Positions 25,994-40,100 are shown, numbered from the stretch's first letter. The stretch is 64,000 nt of DNA from Dirofilaria immitis (GCA_024305405.1 JAKNDB010000087.1:8868501-8932500), one strand, 5' to 3'. The notes: generated from the letters alone by a model not told the origin. Numbers and translations: made by a program.

Positions 25994-28618
25994 TTAGAAG
26001 ATTGTTGAACTATTATCTTTTAAACTTCGCTTTCCAATTGCTAATGATGGCACAGAATAACGTCTAGGATTGGCTTTGTAACCCATATCAACATATAAAT
26101 TACTCGGACATGATTGTGATGATTTAGCCTTAAAAAAATTTTGTTTTTGTTTCAGAACTGCAAATTGACATTTAAAATGCTTATCATATCTGTCAAATCT
26201 CAGAATCTAAATTATGATCTAAAATATTTTACAAACAAATTGCAGATCGGAGCTTAGATTCTGCTTTATTGATTTTGATTCATATTATCTTTAAATGTAT
26301 TTTAAATTATAATAAAGTTTTTGAATAAAATAGAAGGAAAAAGAAAAATTAACCTTATACTTAATATTGATATTTGTACGTAAGAGACGTCCATTCAAAG
26401 GTTTAAGAGGACGATAATTGGGTGACATTAAAATTGGACTAAGCTGTTTAGTTTCAGTTTGTTGAAGATCATTCCAAATTTGAAGCTAAAAATTGGTTTT
26501 AAAATAAATAGATTTCTATCTCAAAATCTGGTTCACGTTTCGAGCCATTAAAATGATTTATATCAACAAATTTCCTTTCAGATTATTTATTCGTCTACTT
26601 CTTTCTTTAATTCAATATTTTTCATTGTTTATATATGATAATATTTATATATGATAATATATATATGATAATAATAAGAAATGATATATGATTATCATTT
26701 CATAAAAGTAAATAAGGTAATATCAAACCAAATTCGTGAATTTAAAAAGATAAATTATTGAAAAATTAAAGGAATAATCATACATCCTCTTTAGTGATAT
26801 AAATAGGATTATTCATGATGACCCAGGTAACTGTTTCAAAGCAACCTGGAAATGTCAATGAACCTTCATATGTTATATAATCTTGAGTTTGTGGCAAAAG
26901 TCCATATGCATTGAATCGCCTAAGTATTGTTTTTGTACCTGAAATAGATTAATTATTTCGGTTTTCAATTATAAAGTAATTACTTATAATATTATTAATT
27001 ATATTTATTTGATTGCTTGCCAATTATTTTGTTCTAAAATAAGATTACACATCAAACTATCATTTTCAAGAATAATAATATAAAAACCTTTATAAGTAAT
27101 ACTTTGTGATGCAACAGTTAATCTTCGTAGTTCAGTATTTGATACTACACCAAGCTGAAATAGGTTTTTTCTTTCTCTCGTTTTATATATCTCTAAGAGA
27201 AATTTTGCAGGATTCTGAATTGTTATAATATTCAGAAAGATATGTGTTTCTATTCTTTACAATACTAATCATTTTTCTACAATTTTATTCTAAGACTTTA
27301 TGCATATAGTTATGCAGAGAAAAGGTTTGAAATTTTTGAATTAACCATTTACATATAAGAAATTTGGAAGAAAGAGCAGTAAAATGATGATAAGAACTAA
27401 ATATTTACATCAACAATTATTGAAATGGCTAAAGGCCACGTGATTGTGACATCGCTTCGGTAAAATTAGCATATAAATCTGTATTATATGCTAGCAATTG
27501 TATCTAAAAATTTACATATTTCTTTTAAACAATTAGAAATTAAATAGAAAAAAGAAAGAATAAAAATTTTTCTACTATAACTTCTTCTGATTTTAACATA
27601 TTGAAAATATTTATAGCAATGTCTAATATTTGCAATGATAACATGGCTGTAAATAAGCTTTACTTCTTAACTAGAAGAATAAAATGCAAAAAGTTATCTC
27701 AGCTGGAAATCGAACTCGATCGATTGTATGCTCTGACCCTCGTTCATCACTAGCCACTAATCCAAAATGTATTACAACATGATGCAATCGATACCTGTAT
27801 TTATGAAAAGATACGGTAATGTATCATAGTCCTTGTAGATAGCATTTTGCATTATTAACACCTACTTATTATTCGTGATTATGCAGTAATGTGCATACTG
27901 TACTTTTACAATAAATGCGACATCAAATGATGTATATAAGAAATATAGTATTGAATTTCAGCTTTCAAATGGAACATTTATTTTGTCACCTATAAGGAGA
28001 TGAAGGACCACCACTGATATTGATATTTCCTTGTTCAATTAATGAATCATTGATAGTAACCAATGGCAGCTGACCCATATTTTCCAGTGTTGCTTGCACC
28101 TGAAATTGAATTGAATTTTTATTAATCTCTAATATACCGAAGACTTTAATGAATAGTGAGTTGATGTTAATAATGATCCTATTGGTAATCCATTCTTTGA
28201 GTAATTTTTCGAGTATTAATCCTGTCGATAGAAGATTATCAAATTGATCAGTGATTTTTTAATATGTCAAACTGGATCAATAATTATTTAGCCATAATAG
28301 ATGATCAAATTGATCAGCAATGGTTTTCTAGCAATATAAGATGCATTAATTGGAAGAATTATTAGTGTAGAAAGAAGATTAAATTTCATTTCAATTTGAA
28401 TGCTTAAATATTTGTGTCAAACAAAATGAGCGAACCTGTTGTTTACTAATATCAAGAGGCAATAAACCAGGATCATATAATATTACTGATGGGTCAACAT
28501 TGATCGGTGATTGCAATTGTCCTGTCGTACACATTCGCCAATGTTTATTGACAAGGCCCCAAAAATCGGGACCTATAATGCAAGGGTAGAAGCATGCAGT
28601 CATCAACCATGGAATCAT
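25994..28618 (-). CDS. Carbonic anhydrase-related protein (CARP X/XI class; C. elegans cah-1/cah-2 type), 8 exons
   Basis: Members of this family have the alpha-carbonic-anhydrase fold without CO2 hydration and act as secreted or surface neuronal ligands. Exons, 5' to 3' on the minus strand: 28618-28436, 28099-27990, 27794-27698, 27503-27409, 27154-27088, 26938-26784, 26485-26354, 26128-25994. Recognisable blocks are FWGLVNKHW, QSPINVDPS, NISGGPSSPYRYRL, HFG..GSEHTID, DYITYEGSLTFPGCFETV, NNPIYIT and LLRTNINI, all in CA order. Of the three zinc histidines, two are replaced: H94 by Val (YRLHHVVIHFG) and H119 by Gln (AEIQLLAYN), so it is expected to be inactive. With one T added at the AAA of 27431-27433 (plus strand) the exons give 325 codons including stop, close to the length of human CA10. 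Exon 3 ends at AT instead of GT. The ATG lies 17 bases after a TTTCAG site; a signal peptide is weak as modelled. Confidence 0.9.
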
Positions 28619-28635
28619 AATTTTCGTTCCCTTTG

Positions 28636-28644
28636 CTGAAATTT
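28636..28644 (-). promoter_or_regulatory. TTTCAG acceptor upstream of the CARP start codon
   Basis: AAATTTCAG ends 17 bases before ATG 28618. The frame is open back to the acceptor, so it is either a spliced-leader site or the acceptor of an undetected upstream coding exon that would carry the signal peptide. Confidence 0.45.
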
Positions 28645-28816
28645 AAAAACTTCAATCGAACTTTTCAATCAAATTTTTGTTACCTTTCCTCGCAAATTCT
28701 ATGATCTTTCATATACTGCACTTTAGATATTTGATTGCAGAATATTTAAAAATAAAGCTTGTATCTATCAAAGTTTGGAAATAATATAAGGAAATTTAAA
28801 AGATATAAAATCAGTC

Positions 28817-28844
28817 TTAATTTAGATTTTTAAATCTAAATTAA
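28817..28844. repeat. Perfect 13-bp stem hairpin
   Basis: TTAATTTAGATTT, a TT loop and the exact reverse complement. It lies about 200 bp upstream of the CARP start codon. Confidence 0.75.
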
Positions 28845-28849
28845 TTATT

Positions 28850-31800
28850 ACATTTCAATGTTAAGACAGCCTAGCAATTTAAACTTTTAACAAGCAAATA
28901 TCTAAAAGGCAAAAGCGAAGACTCTAATCTTATTTTTAGCAATACAGAAAACTATAACTTCAATCTTTAACTTTTTACGATACTTTTTATTTATATTTAT
29001 ATTTCCAGAAAATAATTTTATACATTTCCTGCAGGTCAAAGAGCTATTATTATTATAGCAATATAAATTAAACAAAAATTAATTAATAAGAATTATTGGA
29101 TTTTGTTGTAGATTTTTTAATTTAAAATATTATTGACAAAAAGTTTATATCCACTTTCAAAAGCATAAAAGAGGAAAAAAATTAATGCATTAAAATGTTG
29201 AAATATACTATAAACGTGAAATTACAATTTTTTCTGCAAATTCAAAAATCTTTTAAAACTTCGAAAAGAATTATCGGTTATTAGTATTTTGGATAATATT
29301 GGGGAATAGATTTGATTGTTAAATAATGGATGAAGACTTAGCTAGTAATGTCCCTTTAAAAATGCTTTCTTTAGTTACAAAACCTTGGATTATTATTTAT
29401 TGTCGAGAAAAAAAAGCAATAAAGGAGAAAGAAAATAGAGGAGAAAAATATAGAGGAGAAAAAGACATGACGCTTTGTGAGAAAAAAAAGAGAAAAGTTT
29501 AGAATTATAACCTTTCATTACTTTGATTATTTTTCTTCATGCAATCCTTTCCTTTTTCTTTCTTTTTTTTCTCGAGACCATTAAAGCATGAATTTCATAA
29601 AATGGCATCATTAAGAAAAACATGTAATGGATAATTTTACTATAATGATGGATCGAAGATTTGCTTTTAAATTTTTCCATTTATTTTATTAATTTCTTTT
29701 TATTCGTATGCATTTTAAATAGAAATAACGATGAAAGCTTGAAATTGGCAGATATTAGAAGAGAGCAAAAAATTTTAAACAACAATTATATGTTGAAAAA
29801 GGTTTTATAATTATAATAATTACAATATTCAATTCAGCATTTATTGAACTTTTTTTTCGCTTATTACAACTAAATATTTATGTGATATTAATACCAATTT
29901 ATTGAATGTAACAATTTTTTAGTGCATCTCATAAATCGCGTACCTGATGAATTTTAAATTGTATACCGATGAAATTATATCTTCCAAATTGTACACCTGA
30001 TATATCTGATAAAATTTGTGATATGGATTAAATCAATATTATTGAATACTAATAATTAGTTAAATTAATATTATTTAATAGACATCATTATAGGTTTATT
30101 AAATTGAATTGTTTATGTTATTAGCTAATAATAAAATTGATATCACCAAACGCTTTGCTTCGCCTATATTATTCTTTTACCTATTATACCGATCATTAGT
30201 AAGATTTTCAATATGAGCAATAATTATCAAAATGATATTATAAAAATGACAAGAATGTATCGTTCAAAAGAAATTTCCATACGATTCTCGAGAGTGATAT
30301 TAATAAACATACACGTATACATATATATAGATCAATTTATATTATAGGATATATTCCAATTCATATCTCAACTCATAAATTTAATTTAATAGAGAACGTG
30401 ACATTATAAATAAAAGGATGAAAAAGATTTAAAGAGATCAAATTTTAACGATCGTACTTTTATTTTTACTTTTTATTTACAAATGCCTCTTTCCTACCTT
30501 TATTTCTAAGTCTGATGACAATTTCTTTATCAATTTTTAGCTGAAGAAATCAAATTTTAAGCAATATAATTGAGAAATGTTATTGAATAGTTTTTTCAAT
30601 TGTTGTCTCATTAAATGAATTTTTCAATTGTTAAATCTTGTCAACTCTTTACTTGCTAAATCTTGTTAAATCTCGTTTTCCAGTTAATAATTACTTCTTA
30701 TATACTCACAGCAGAGATTTTAATCTTCTTTCCTTTCTATTCATCTACTACCAAAATTTTTATTTAATGATTTTTTCCCTCTCACAAAATAATTTCTTAA
30801 AAGAAGATATAAAATAGAAATTGAATAAGCTAGAAAAAATTGCATAAAACAACGAGAGAATTATATTTTTGATAATGGAAAAAATATAAAACAATATTGG
30901 AGAAAAAATTCGAGAGAAATATGCATTATCGAAAAATTAATAGAAAATGCTGCAACGAAATAATACTTTGAAATAAAAGGGAAAAAGAAAACTTCTTACT
31001 CTATCAATTTGTAAAATTCATTTAAAAAAAACTTTTTTAAATGATTTTGCACATATACATAATAAAAACCATGAAATATCATCTGATGATGATATTAATT
31101 ACTTATATAATATTAGAATAATAATAATAAATATGAAATTTACTATAAATAAACGACTCATTTCTGTTATTTCCTATTTTGAATCTTATTGTAAGTGTGT
31201 ATTATTCAAAATAAAATGCAAATAAATGTGGAAAAAAGTGAAACTTTTTGTATTTCAAATTAGTTTCATTCAATTTAAACGATTATCTGAAGATGTTCTT
31301 AAAATACTATTAAAAATTTCGAGAATCATATGTCATTCTTTTTTGTTTACCTATTTAACTGGGCACACTAAAATGTCCTTAGTTCATTAGCTAATTATTT
31401 GAAATTAAGTGTCCTATTAATATTATAATTTTAAATTTTAAAAACAAAGAATTATTTTATTTACTATTTATTTTTCCATTAAAATTTACTATTCATTTTT
31501 TATTTGCAAACAATATTTTGTATTTTAATATAAATTTGATGTGTAATTACTTTCAAAACTTAAGATCATAATATTTTTCAATTCATAAGAATTCACGAAT
31601 TTTAGTTATGAAAAATTAATTTTGCGAGAATTTAAAAACATAATTTTTAATGAATTATCTCATCGATTAAAATTTTTCCAAAAGTTTTTCGAAAAATATT
31701 TTTGATTTTTTCGATATGCCATTCGAAATTCTAAAAAAAATTGTCTATGAAATATTTCACTTCTAACATTTAAATATGTGAACTTATTAATTTTATTTAT

Positions 31801-33300
31801 GAAGGAAAATAAAACACAATTTCCAATTGCTCATTTATTTAAATATGATATCTTTTTTAACATTTTCGTAATAAAATACTTTCAATTTCACATGTCAATT
31901 CTCGACTTATCACATAAATTAATAATATAATTTAATTTTGTTCAATTACATAAATTCAATCCTTAAAAAACATAAAATTTTGGAACATTTTCAGTTTGAA
32001 AATAATAAAAGTTAATTTTTAATTAAAAATAGTGATTAGATAAGAGTTTTAACAGCGCATATTTTTGTTATATAATAAAATCAATAAAAGAAATTTTAAA
32101 AATTATAATTTATTAAAATATAAATGAGTGCAAATTATTGATTGTTATGATTGATTTTTTAATAAGGAAATTCATTTGACATTTAAATAATAAATAAACT
32201 AATAAAAATTTGACTATTATTTGTATTAGCTTTGATTCGGTATCATGTATTCATTGAAATATGAAAATATTCAAATATTGATTAATACTTTTTATTTTCA
32301 GATGATATTAAATCATGAGGAAATGAATATTAAAAACTTTTTATTCTGAGATTATTCTTTACAATTATTAAAGAAAGAAATAAGCAACTATAAGCAATAA
32401 GAAATACAAAGTTTGTATAAATTTTTCGAATTTTAAAATTTGTAAGATCTATAAAATCCTATTTGAAAATTTCTTATTAGGGAATTTTCCAATAATAATC
32501 TTATAATATACTCTTACCTTAGCATTTTTAACGAATGGTTGAGAAATTTAAAAAGTTATAATTTTCGATATATATTTTTAATTTCTAAAATATTGAATAA
32601 AATGACATATTCAAATATTTATATGTGAATTTGAAAAAATGTTTGATTATGAAAAAGTTTTCGTCTATGAAAAAATCAAATTAGTCCCATTTTAAAAAGT
32701 AATAAAAAAATATGAGGCGTTTTTTTGTGTAAAGGATGGCAAATTTAGAATTTTCAAAAATCTATCAATTAACAAAGAAATACTAAATATTTGTTTGTTT
32801 TAAAAAAATTTTAGAAATTTAAATTTTAAAATGTTTGGAATCGAATTCTGAGCTATAAACACAATAGAGTGAAAATGCTGGTGATCAGTAATTTATTTTA
32901 TTTATTATAAATGATTATTGAGAACTTGAACATGCGATCATTAAAAAAATTAAATTTTGAATTGAATTGAGAGAATTAATTTTCATTATTAAAAGCAAAT
33001 TTTTAAATTGCAAAAATAGTAATCGTTGCTTTATTTTCGAAAATAAAACTAGTATTTTTAGTATCGCAACAAAGATTCCTTATAAAATCATTGATGAAAT
33101 TGTAACATCTGTTAGAGAGAGAGACAGAAAGAGAGAGAGAGAAAGGGAGAAAGAGAGAGAGAGTTTACATATAGTGGAAAGATATTCCGAAGAAAAATGT
33201 TTTCTGAAAATAATAAATTTCATCATTAAGTATTGAGAGAAATTTCGCACTCAAGAATTTTCTTGAATTCCAAAATATAATAATAAATTAATAAAAATAT
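28850..33300. other. Gene-poor AT-rich stretch
   Basis: No gene or RNA was recognised. It contains the upstream region of the CARP gene and a GA-rich block at 33113-33165. Confidence 0.4.
33113..33165. repeat. (GA)n simple repeat
   Basis: An AGAGAGAGA purine run with few interruptions. It produces the artefactual Arg/Glu repeat frame across it. A complementary (CT)n tract lies at 35116-35163. Confidence 0.85.
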
Positions 33301-33309
33301 AATAAATAA

Positions 33310-33492
33310 AATCTATATTTCAAGAATGAAATTATTTGTAACATTGGACCATCTTTGCTCAAAGCTCTTGGCCTGAAAGATGGTCGCATTCTAACCCTGG
33401 ACTTTATCCTTCAAGATATTAAAGGTTTAAGACATTTGTCTATCTTTTATCGCGTTGATTTTAAGCAGCAATGGCAAAGAAATGAATATTAA
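33310..33492 (+). pseudogene. Orphan fragment resembling the C-terminal ubiquitin-like region of UBA2 (SUMO-activating enzyme subunit 2)
   Basis: A stop-free frame in otherwise noncoding DNA encodes NIGPSLLKALGLKDGRILT then LDFILQDIKG and FYRVDFKQQW before TAA at 33490-33492. In UBA2 proteins the ubiquitin-like domain has a pattern of the type LSEFGIRNG...ADDFLQDY followed by hydrophobic strands. The similarity (LGLKDG, L-x-x-x-LQDI) was recognised from memory and not computed. The expected DDFLQD appears as DFILQD. No neighbouring UBA2 exons were seen, so a gene relic or retrocopy fragment is more likely than a functional exon. G+C is visibly higher than nearby. Confidence 0.33.
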
Positions 33493-35115
33493 TATATTAG
33501 AGCTAAGTTATTAAGGGCACTTAATATTTTCGATATTAAGTGTGACCGTTATAGGATAATGGAAATGAGTCTAATAGTCGAAGAAAAAATAATAGAAAAT
33601 CTAATAAGCAATTTATGTCCAAATTAATCGGATAGAATGAATGTAGATTGATTGAATATTCAATTCAAATTAACTCAATTTGATTAAATACTGCTAATCT
33701 ATCGAGAAAAAAGAATCTTATATATTTCAGAAATTTGGCATAATCAAACACTTGTCTAATTTTAGCAGTAAAATAAAAAGCTAGTAATGTTGAATACTTG
33801 AATAGAGACTTCAAAATAAATTTGAAACTATCGTTAAAATATGCTATCTCGATGCTTCGAAGACAAAATTTAATTTACCTCTTATTTGTTGTCTGAAAGA
33901 TTAGAATTGGTCATGCAAATTCAATCAATTTGAATTTTTCCTTATTTTAAACAAAATTTTTTTCTTTCATCAATTATTCATACTATTCTTTTTATATATA
34001 ATCTAACTTAGATGAATTAAAGGTATAAATTTAAATATTACTAAATTTTTGCTTAAATTTTTATATCAATACCAAATTCTTAAGCATTCTTCTAGGATGA
34101 TGAGAAGTATATATCAGAGAAAGACGATAAATCGAAATATTTTAAATCAATTATTGCTTGCATATTTTTCTTAATTATTCATAATTGCTATGAGCTATTA
34201 ATTAACTATATGCTAATAAAGATGGACACAATGATTAATCTAAATTAAGTGAGCATAAATTTTTGAAATCCAAACACTTTCTTTTAATAAATACTATATT
34301 TTAAGTAATTATCAAAAAAACGAGTAGCTAGTCTTTCTAGTCTAAGTTTTAAGCTCAAAAGAATTAATATACATATATATTTACAAATAAATAAATCAAT
34401 CATAGATATTTTGATTGTAATTTATTATTTAAAATATTATAATGGACATTTTAATATCATAATTAAACTTGGATAATGATTTGCAAATTTTATCTAATTT
34501 GATCAATCTATTGGAAATTTACAAATACTATCACATTTTTCTTAAAAAAATTTATTAATAAAATTGCAAAATTATTCTTAGAAAATTATTTAAGTTGTCA
34601 TTTAGGAAAAATAAAAAAATTTAAAACAAAAATATTCCGAAAATATGAAATATCAATTTTTTCAAATATAAGTATCTTAACTTAAAGCGAAATTTGTTAC
34701 ATACCAAAATTGATTTATTTTTTTATCTAACAATTAATCACTTCTTAAAGTAAAAGAAAAAGAGACAAATAAGCGAATTGATTTTTTAATTTATTCAAAA
34801 AAGAAAGTGGTAGAGTGAAGAAAATTTATAGGTGAAATGGAAGAGAGAAAATTATTCGTTATGTTTGACAAAATATAAATTTAATTAATTGAAAATAAAT
34901 TCTCGATATCTATTATCAGTCTTATCAAGATTCATAAAATTTCGAAATTAAAATTAATACATCACATCACATACTAATTTTAATAAAATCAATAAAGATA
35001 ATTTGCTCGTAATTGCAAAGGAGGAAGAAATATTAGCAAAACTAAGGTTGAAACAATTCTAAGTAACAATTTGAAAGTGTAAACTTCCTTAAATGATTAT
35101 TTGCTTTTAACATAA

Positions 35116-35163
35116 TCTCTCTCTCTTCTTCCTCTCTCTCTATATTTCTCTTCCTCTCTCTGT
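35116..35163. repeat. (CT)n simple repeat
   Basis: TCTCTCTCTTCTTCC-type pyrimidine tract, the reverse complement in kind of the (GA)n tract 2 kb upstream. Confidence 0.8.
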
Positions 35164-35951
35164 CTTTATATATTTGCCTAATGAATAGTAGAAAATAGTT
35201 AATAAATATAATGAATGATCAGTGAAATCATACATTCTCATTTGCTTATTTCACAATCTTTTATGTTAAATTTTGAATTGAAAAATGGCATTTCTAAAGC
35301 TATTTTTTTGTAATTAAAAAAGGAAATATTAAAAATTAAAAATATGCAAAATTAGATAAGCGATAAAGTTTCAGAACAAGCCTAACAATAGTTACAATTA
35401 TTTTCAATTCTATTAATTATGATATTTTTCAAGGGTTTATGAAAGATAAAGAAGAAATAAAAGAATAGGAATCTAATTGATAGATATACTTTAAAATATT
35501 TTGATTCAAAGAAATGGATTCAAATTCATTTATGACGCTAAAGTTACTAAGGAGAGGACAAGCCATATTACTTGTCCCATTTATTCATGAATAATAGCTT
35601 TGGCATATTACCATGGAAAGCAAAATTAAATGTGGTACAATTTATTAGCAAAAATGTATAAATCATTAAGATTACTGCATATACTAAAAATATGCATTAT
35701 ATTAATTACGCTGTTAAGAAAATAAGAAGTCAGAGGTTAAATATATATCGTCATATTTTATAATTTTTTTGTGATAGTGTTAGTCAGTATCATTACATAA
35801 AATTAAAGTTAAAGATTAAAAAGTTTTCTTCTATCGAGTGATATTTTCTATGTTTGTTTTTCTTATCTTAGTCCGTTAAAGATAACAAAGTCCTAAGAAA
35901 TAAGTATGAATAGGTAAAATCTAACATAATTTGAAAATTGAGCAATTTTTC

Positions 35952-37178
35952 TTACACTTTACACATTTTTCTTCTAATTTCATTCATTACAAAAGATGAT
36001 ATCAAGAAATGAATGAGAGCAGCAAGTATACTGTAATTAGACGACCGTAATTCATGACATTGTTCAATTACAATATGCCTGCTCATATCCATTTCTTGCA
36101 GTGTTTGCTTTTTTCTTAATATTTCCTGCAACAAAAAAAGTTATGAAAATTATTCAGATTTCAACATCTAGGATTAAAAATTTCGATTTCCTTAAATCAC
36201 AATGCAGAAAATTATCAAGTGTCTTGATATAGTAAAGTAAAAATCTTAGCTGTTATCAAGAAATATCTGTTGAACAAAAAGTTTGTGTCATTAAAAATTT
36301 CTTGTGTTTACATTTATTGACATTTAAATAATGCTTAATTTAGTTTTTTTATTTAAGATACGAAATTTTAAGAAATTTCCGGCCAAACATTATTTATAAC
36401 ATTTATCGGAATTATGAAGTAAAATGAATTCATTAAATTCTATGTGATAAAAATAATAAGCGTAATTTTTATAATCAAAAAGTCTATCCTAATTTTGTAA
36501 TCAAAAATATCAAAATCTTTCACGTCAAAATCTTTCACAGTTGGTTGGCATTCATCTTGAAATAGGTGTTATAATAGCAGCATAAGTTTACTAACAATTA
36601 AAGAAAATAAAAATAGGAACAACTTCATCATTTGTTTTAAAAAATTTCCGAATTATTTGTCTTAAAAAAATATGATCAATTATAATAAACATGATCTTAA
36701 TCGATGTAATTTCTGTAAGCTGAATTTGCATTAAAAAAATTAAATACGTAATTTTTTGATTTGAATTAATTATTAAGTTTTGAACAAACTTACTTAAGTA
36801 ATTTTCGAATTTTTAAATGAAAATGGAATAAACCACAAATTTTATAACTTTCTTTTATTAATTATTTTTTAAATTTTAAAAATCAAATTTCATTTATTCA
36901 GAAAATTTCTTCATTTCAACAATCTTCAATCTGTTTATGATAATTAATGCCTAAGATGCTCTTTAATTTCTTAGTAAATACCAATTTCGTTATTAATTTT
37001 TTTTAATTGACATACAAATATAATATTATTTATGCATTTGAGATTACTGTATTTTAATGATAAAATATACCTCCGAATAAGTCATTGTCGAAAGTCCACG
37101 GATATTCAACACTTTTGGATTGTAGTACCAATGAATAAGCAAAAATATCCGATACAAAAATCTTTTAACTATTGCCAT
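35952..37178 (-). CDS. Candidate two-exon gene for a 93-residue protein of unknown function
   Basis: Exon 1 (37178-37071) starts with ATG two to three bases after an AATTTCAG acceptor-like site and ends at a GTATAT donor in phase 0. Exon 2 (36125-35952) follows TTGTTGCAG, is in phase 0 and ends with TAA. The protein starts MAIVKRFLYRIFLLIHWYYN, contains NIRGLSTMTYSE at the junction, then a polar segment EILRKKQTLQEMDMSRH with helix-forming character, and a hydrophobic segment ILAALIHFLISSFVM near the C-terminus. Amino-acid use is far less biased than in chance frames here. A GTAATG after SSF could be a donor, so the gene may continue. No family was recognised; residues 6-18 and the C-terminal segment could be membrane or signal-anchor regions. 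Confidence 0.42.
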
Positions 37179-37189
37179 TATCTGAAATT

Positions 37190-40100
37190 ACCGTCTGATT
37201 AAAACTTTTAAGGAATTGGTTATGATTTAAATTGATGGGAATTTTCAAAATGTTTCACCATTTTTCGACAGAGTTAACTAGCAACCTAAATTGTGTTGCA
37301 AAATTTTTCAAAGTATTGAATTTAGATCAGTTAATTCTTTAGATAAAGATTATAGAAATTATATAAAATTCATTGATTAACAAAATGATTATTTATGAGG
37401 ATACCAAATAATTAACTGAAATGAAAAAGTCCTATTGGATAATGAAAAAAAGATATTTTTCGAGTACTGACTGCATAAAATTTAATGAAATTTACAAAAT
37501 TAGTCCAGGAATTAATCATCCATGCAATTTAGGCCTAATCTTTGATAAATAATAAATTGAAAATATTTTAAGTTGGCGTGACATTTATTCAAGCTTAGAA
37601 TCCAAAAATATGCATATTTTTTGAGAAGACATTTCATTACTAATCTAATTTTAGTTGTAAAATGATAAATAACTTTTTATGGATAGCGCTTAATTAAATA
37701 TATATAGGATCCAATCATTATATTTGGCTATATGGCAGCTTAATTCTTATGATATCGTTTGGATTGATCATTCTTGGCCATGATATCGATTAAATTGCTT
37801 ATTATTCGCTAAGAATGATATTATGGGCAGATTCATAAATAGTAAATAGAAACTAATCTTACGTGAATTGCTTAAAATAGAAATAATAACAATATTATGG
37901 TAAAAAGAAGGCATTAGATGAGTAGAAAATACGTAGATAGGCCTGATCTATGACATAATGTGTTTCATCATAAACGATTATGTATATAAAGCGATCATAA
38001 AAAATTTGAAGAGTTTGTGATAAAAGTCGAAACTTTTAAAAGTAGGAAATAGAAGTATGCATGGTAGCTCAATATTCGAAGTCGAACAATTAGGCAATAT
38101 AAGATTAAATTTCAGAAATTAGGTTTCTAATGGAAGAGAACAAATAAAAGCAGTAGCTGACGAATAAAACATGGCCAAATTTGATGACTAATAAATCATT
38201 GGCCTAATATATAGAAACTCGTGACCTCATTAGAAGACAAGTAATGAATGCTTCATGGATGATTTGTGTCAAGAAAAGCATTTAAGAGCTTCAATTGATA
38301 TTTAACATTGTCAATCATAGACATATTTATATAAGTAATCAATAAATAAACAAAAAGGTAAATGGAATGGATTCGTAAACGTGCATCGCGATAAAAAAAT
38401 AAATAATAGGAAGTGGGAATAATTTTTATAATCAGGTAAACAACATTAAATAAATTATTGCAAAGATATAAATGAAGTGTCAACTTTTTACTATTAGCAT
38501 CATAAGCTGAGTTACTTCAGAATTTTTGAATAAAATTATTAGCTTTAAAGATAAACAAAACGCGAGAATTCGAAAGCATTTAAAGTGATGCGATACATCT
38601 TCGTTTCTAATCTCGAATATCAATTTTAATCAAAAAAAATTGGCCTAGGCTGTAATAAATATAAATCAGAATCATCAGTGACCAATTCAATATCATTTCA
38701 TTTCGTATTTCACACGTTTTTTTCTTGAAAATGAAATTTTTGAGAAATTGAAAGACATTTTTTTCCATTATTATAACATATAATTTACATTCCCACAAAT
38801 ATCCATTCAAATATAGTGTGTTCCATTAATCTTCTGAAAAATCAGTAATTCTGGAAAAATATGGCCAAATCTAATATTTCCATATATTTCTTAGATTATC
38901 TTAAATATCTATAAAATTCGGAAAATATACAATACATATTAAATATTATGCTTCAAAATTTTTGGCTATTTTTGTTTTTATTTGAAAAAATTAAATCTCA
39001 ACTTCTTTTATAAGCTTGGAATTCAAATTGAGTAAAATTATGGTTTGACTAAAAATCCTTAAATCAGTAGTTTATGTGAAGCAAATTGAACAAAAACAAT
39101 AAGCAGTATATTTAATAATAATTTTGAAAAAGTGCAGTTATTAAAAAAGCTTACTAGGCTCAAAATATTGCAGGAAATAATCTTGGCTCAACAAAAGGAA
39201 CCAAAAGTGATTAGAAAAATATCAGAAGCTTAAACTTAATCCCAGCTATTAATCTTGAAGGCACTTATGATTCTTTCAAACTTAATTTTTGTTAAAAATA
39301 ACGAAAATTCCATATAAGTTAACTTAGAGTAATAAATCGAATAAAATAATAAATATTAATTATTACTATAATTACAATTGAGATATATTCGTAAGATTTT
39401 TAATAATTTTAAATTTTATTTATGATTTCGAGAATATAAGAAAGTGATTATTTAATGTTTATTTAATCAGTTCTATTCATTTTTGTGATCAACACTAATC
39501 ATATCATTTCACCGTGTATTTAAGTCTTCTTTTATTATCTTTACTTGATAATGATTAATCAATGCATTGCATAAATATCTACATTATTCATGTTTAAACT
39601 TCACGTAACAAATCGATTAATTACTGCGAGTTAAAGTTATCTTATTTTCGAAAGAATAAATAAACTTAAGGATAAATCTGAATGAATCTATTACGTATGT
39701 AAACAATACTGAAATAATCATTCGAGAACCTACTCTTAACAATAATTACTTATGTCTATGCCTAATTGAAAAGTTTATTTAAGAATAAAAAGTGAATTTT
39801 CACAAATTAAAATATTTTGGAAGCAAAGCTATACATTTATTATATGCATTTGTAATATTTTTTAATAACATTTATAAAATTTTAACAAGTTACTGTGATA
39901 TATTTATCAGTAAATAAGTGCTAAATAACTTGAAAATTTTATTGATTACTTCTAAGTTTATATCTTAAACATAAGGATTAACTTCTTTTAAGAAATCACT
40001 ATATATTATCAATTTATCTAATGGAGCGAAATTTAGAATTTTGAAAAAATCAATCTTTGCTTATAATATAAAAACTGTCAATACAAATATTGCTATTACT

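Noticed and set aside
32967..33236. Frame with an Arg/Glu repeat
   Set aside because: Produced by the (GA)n run; flanks are AT-rich and unstructured.
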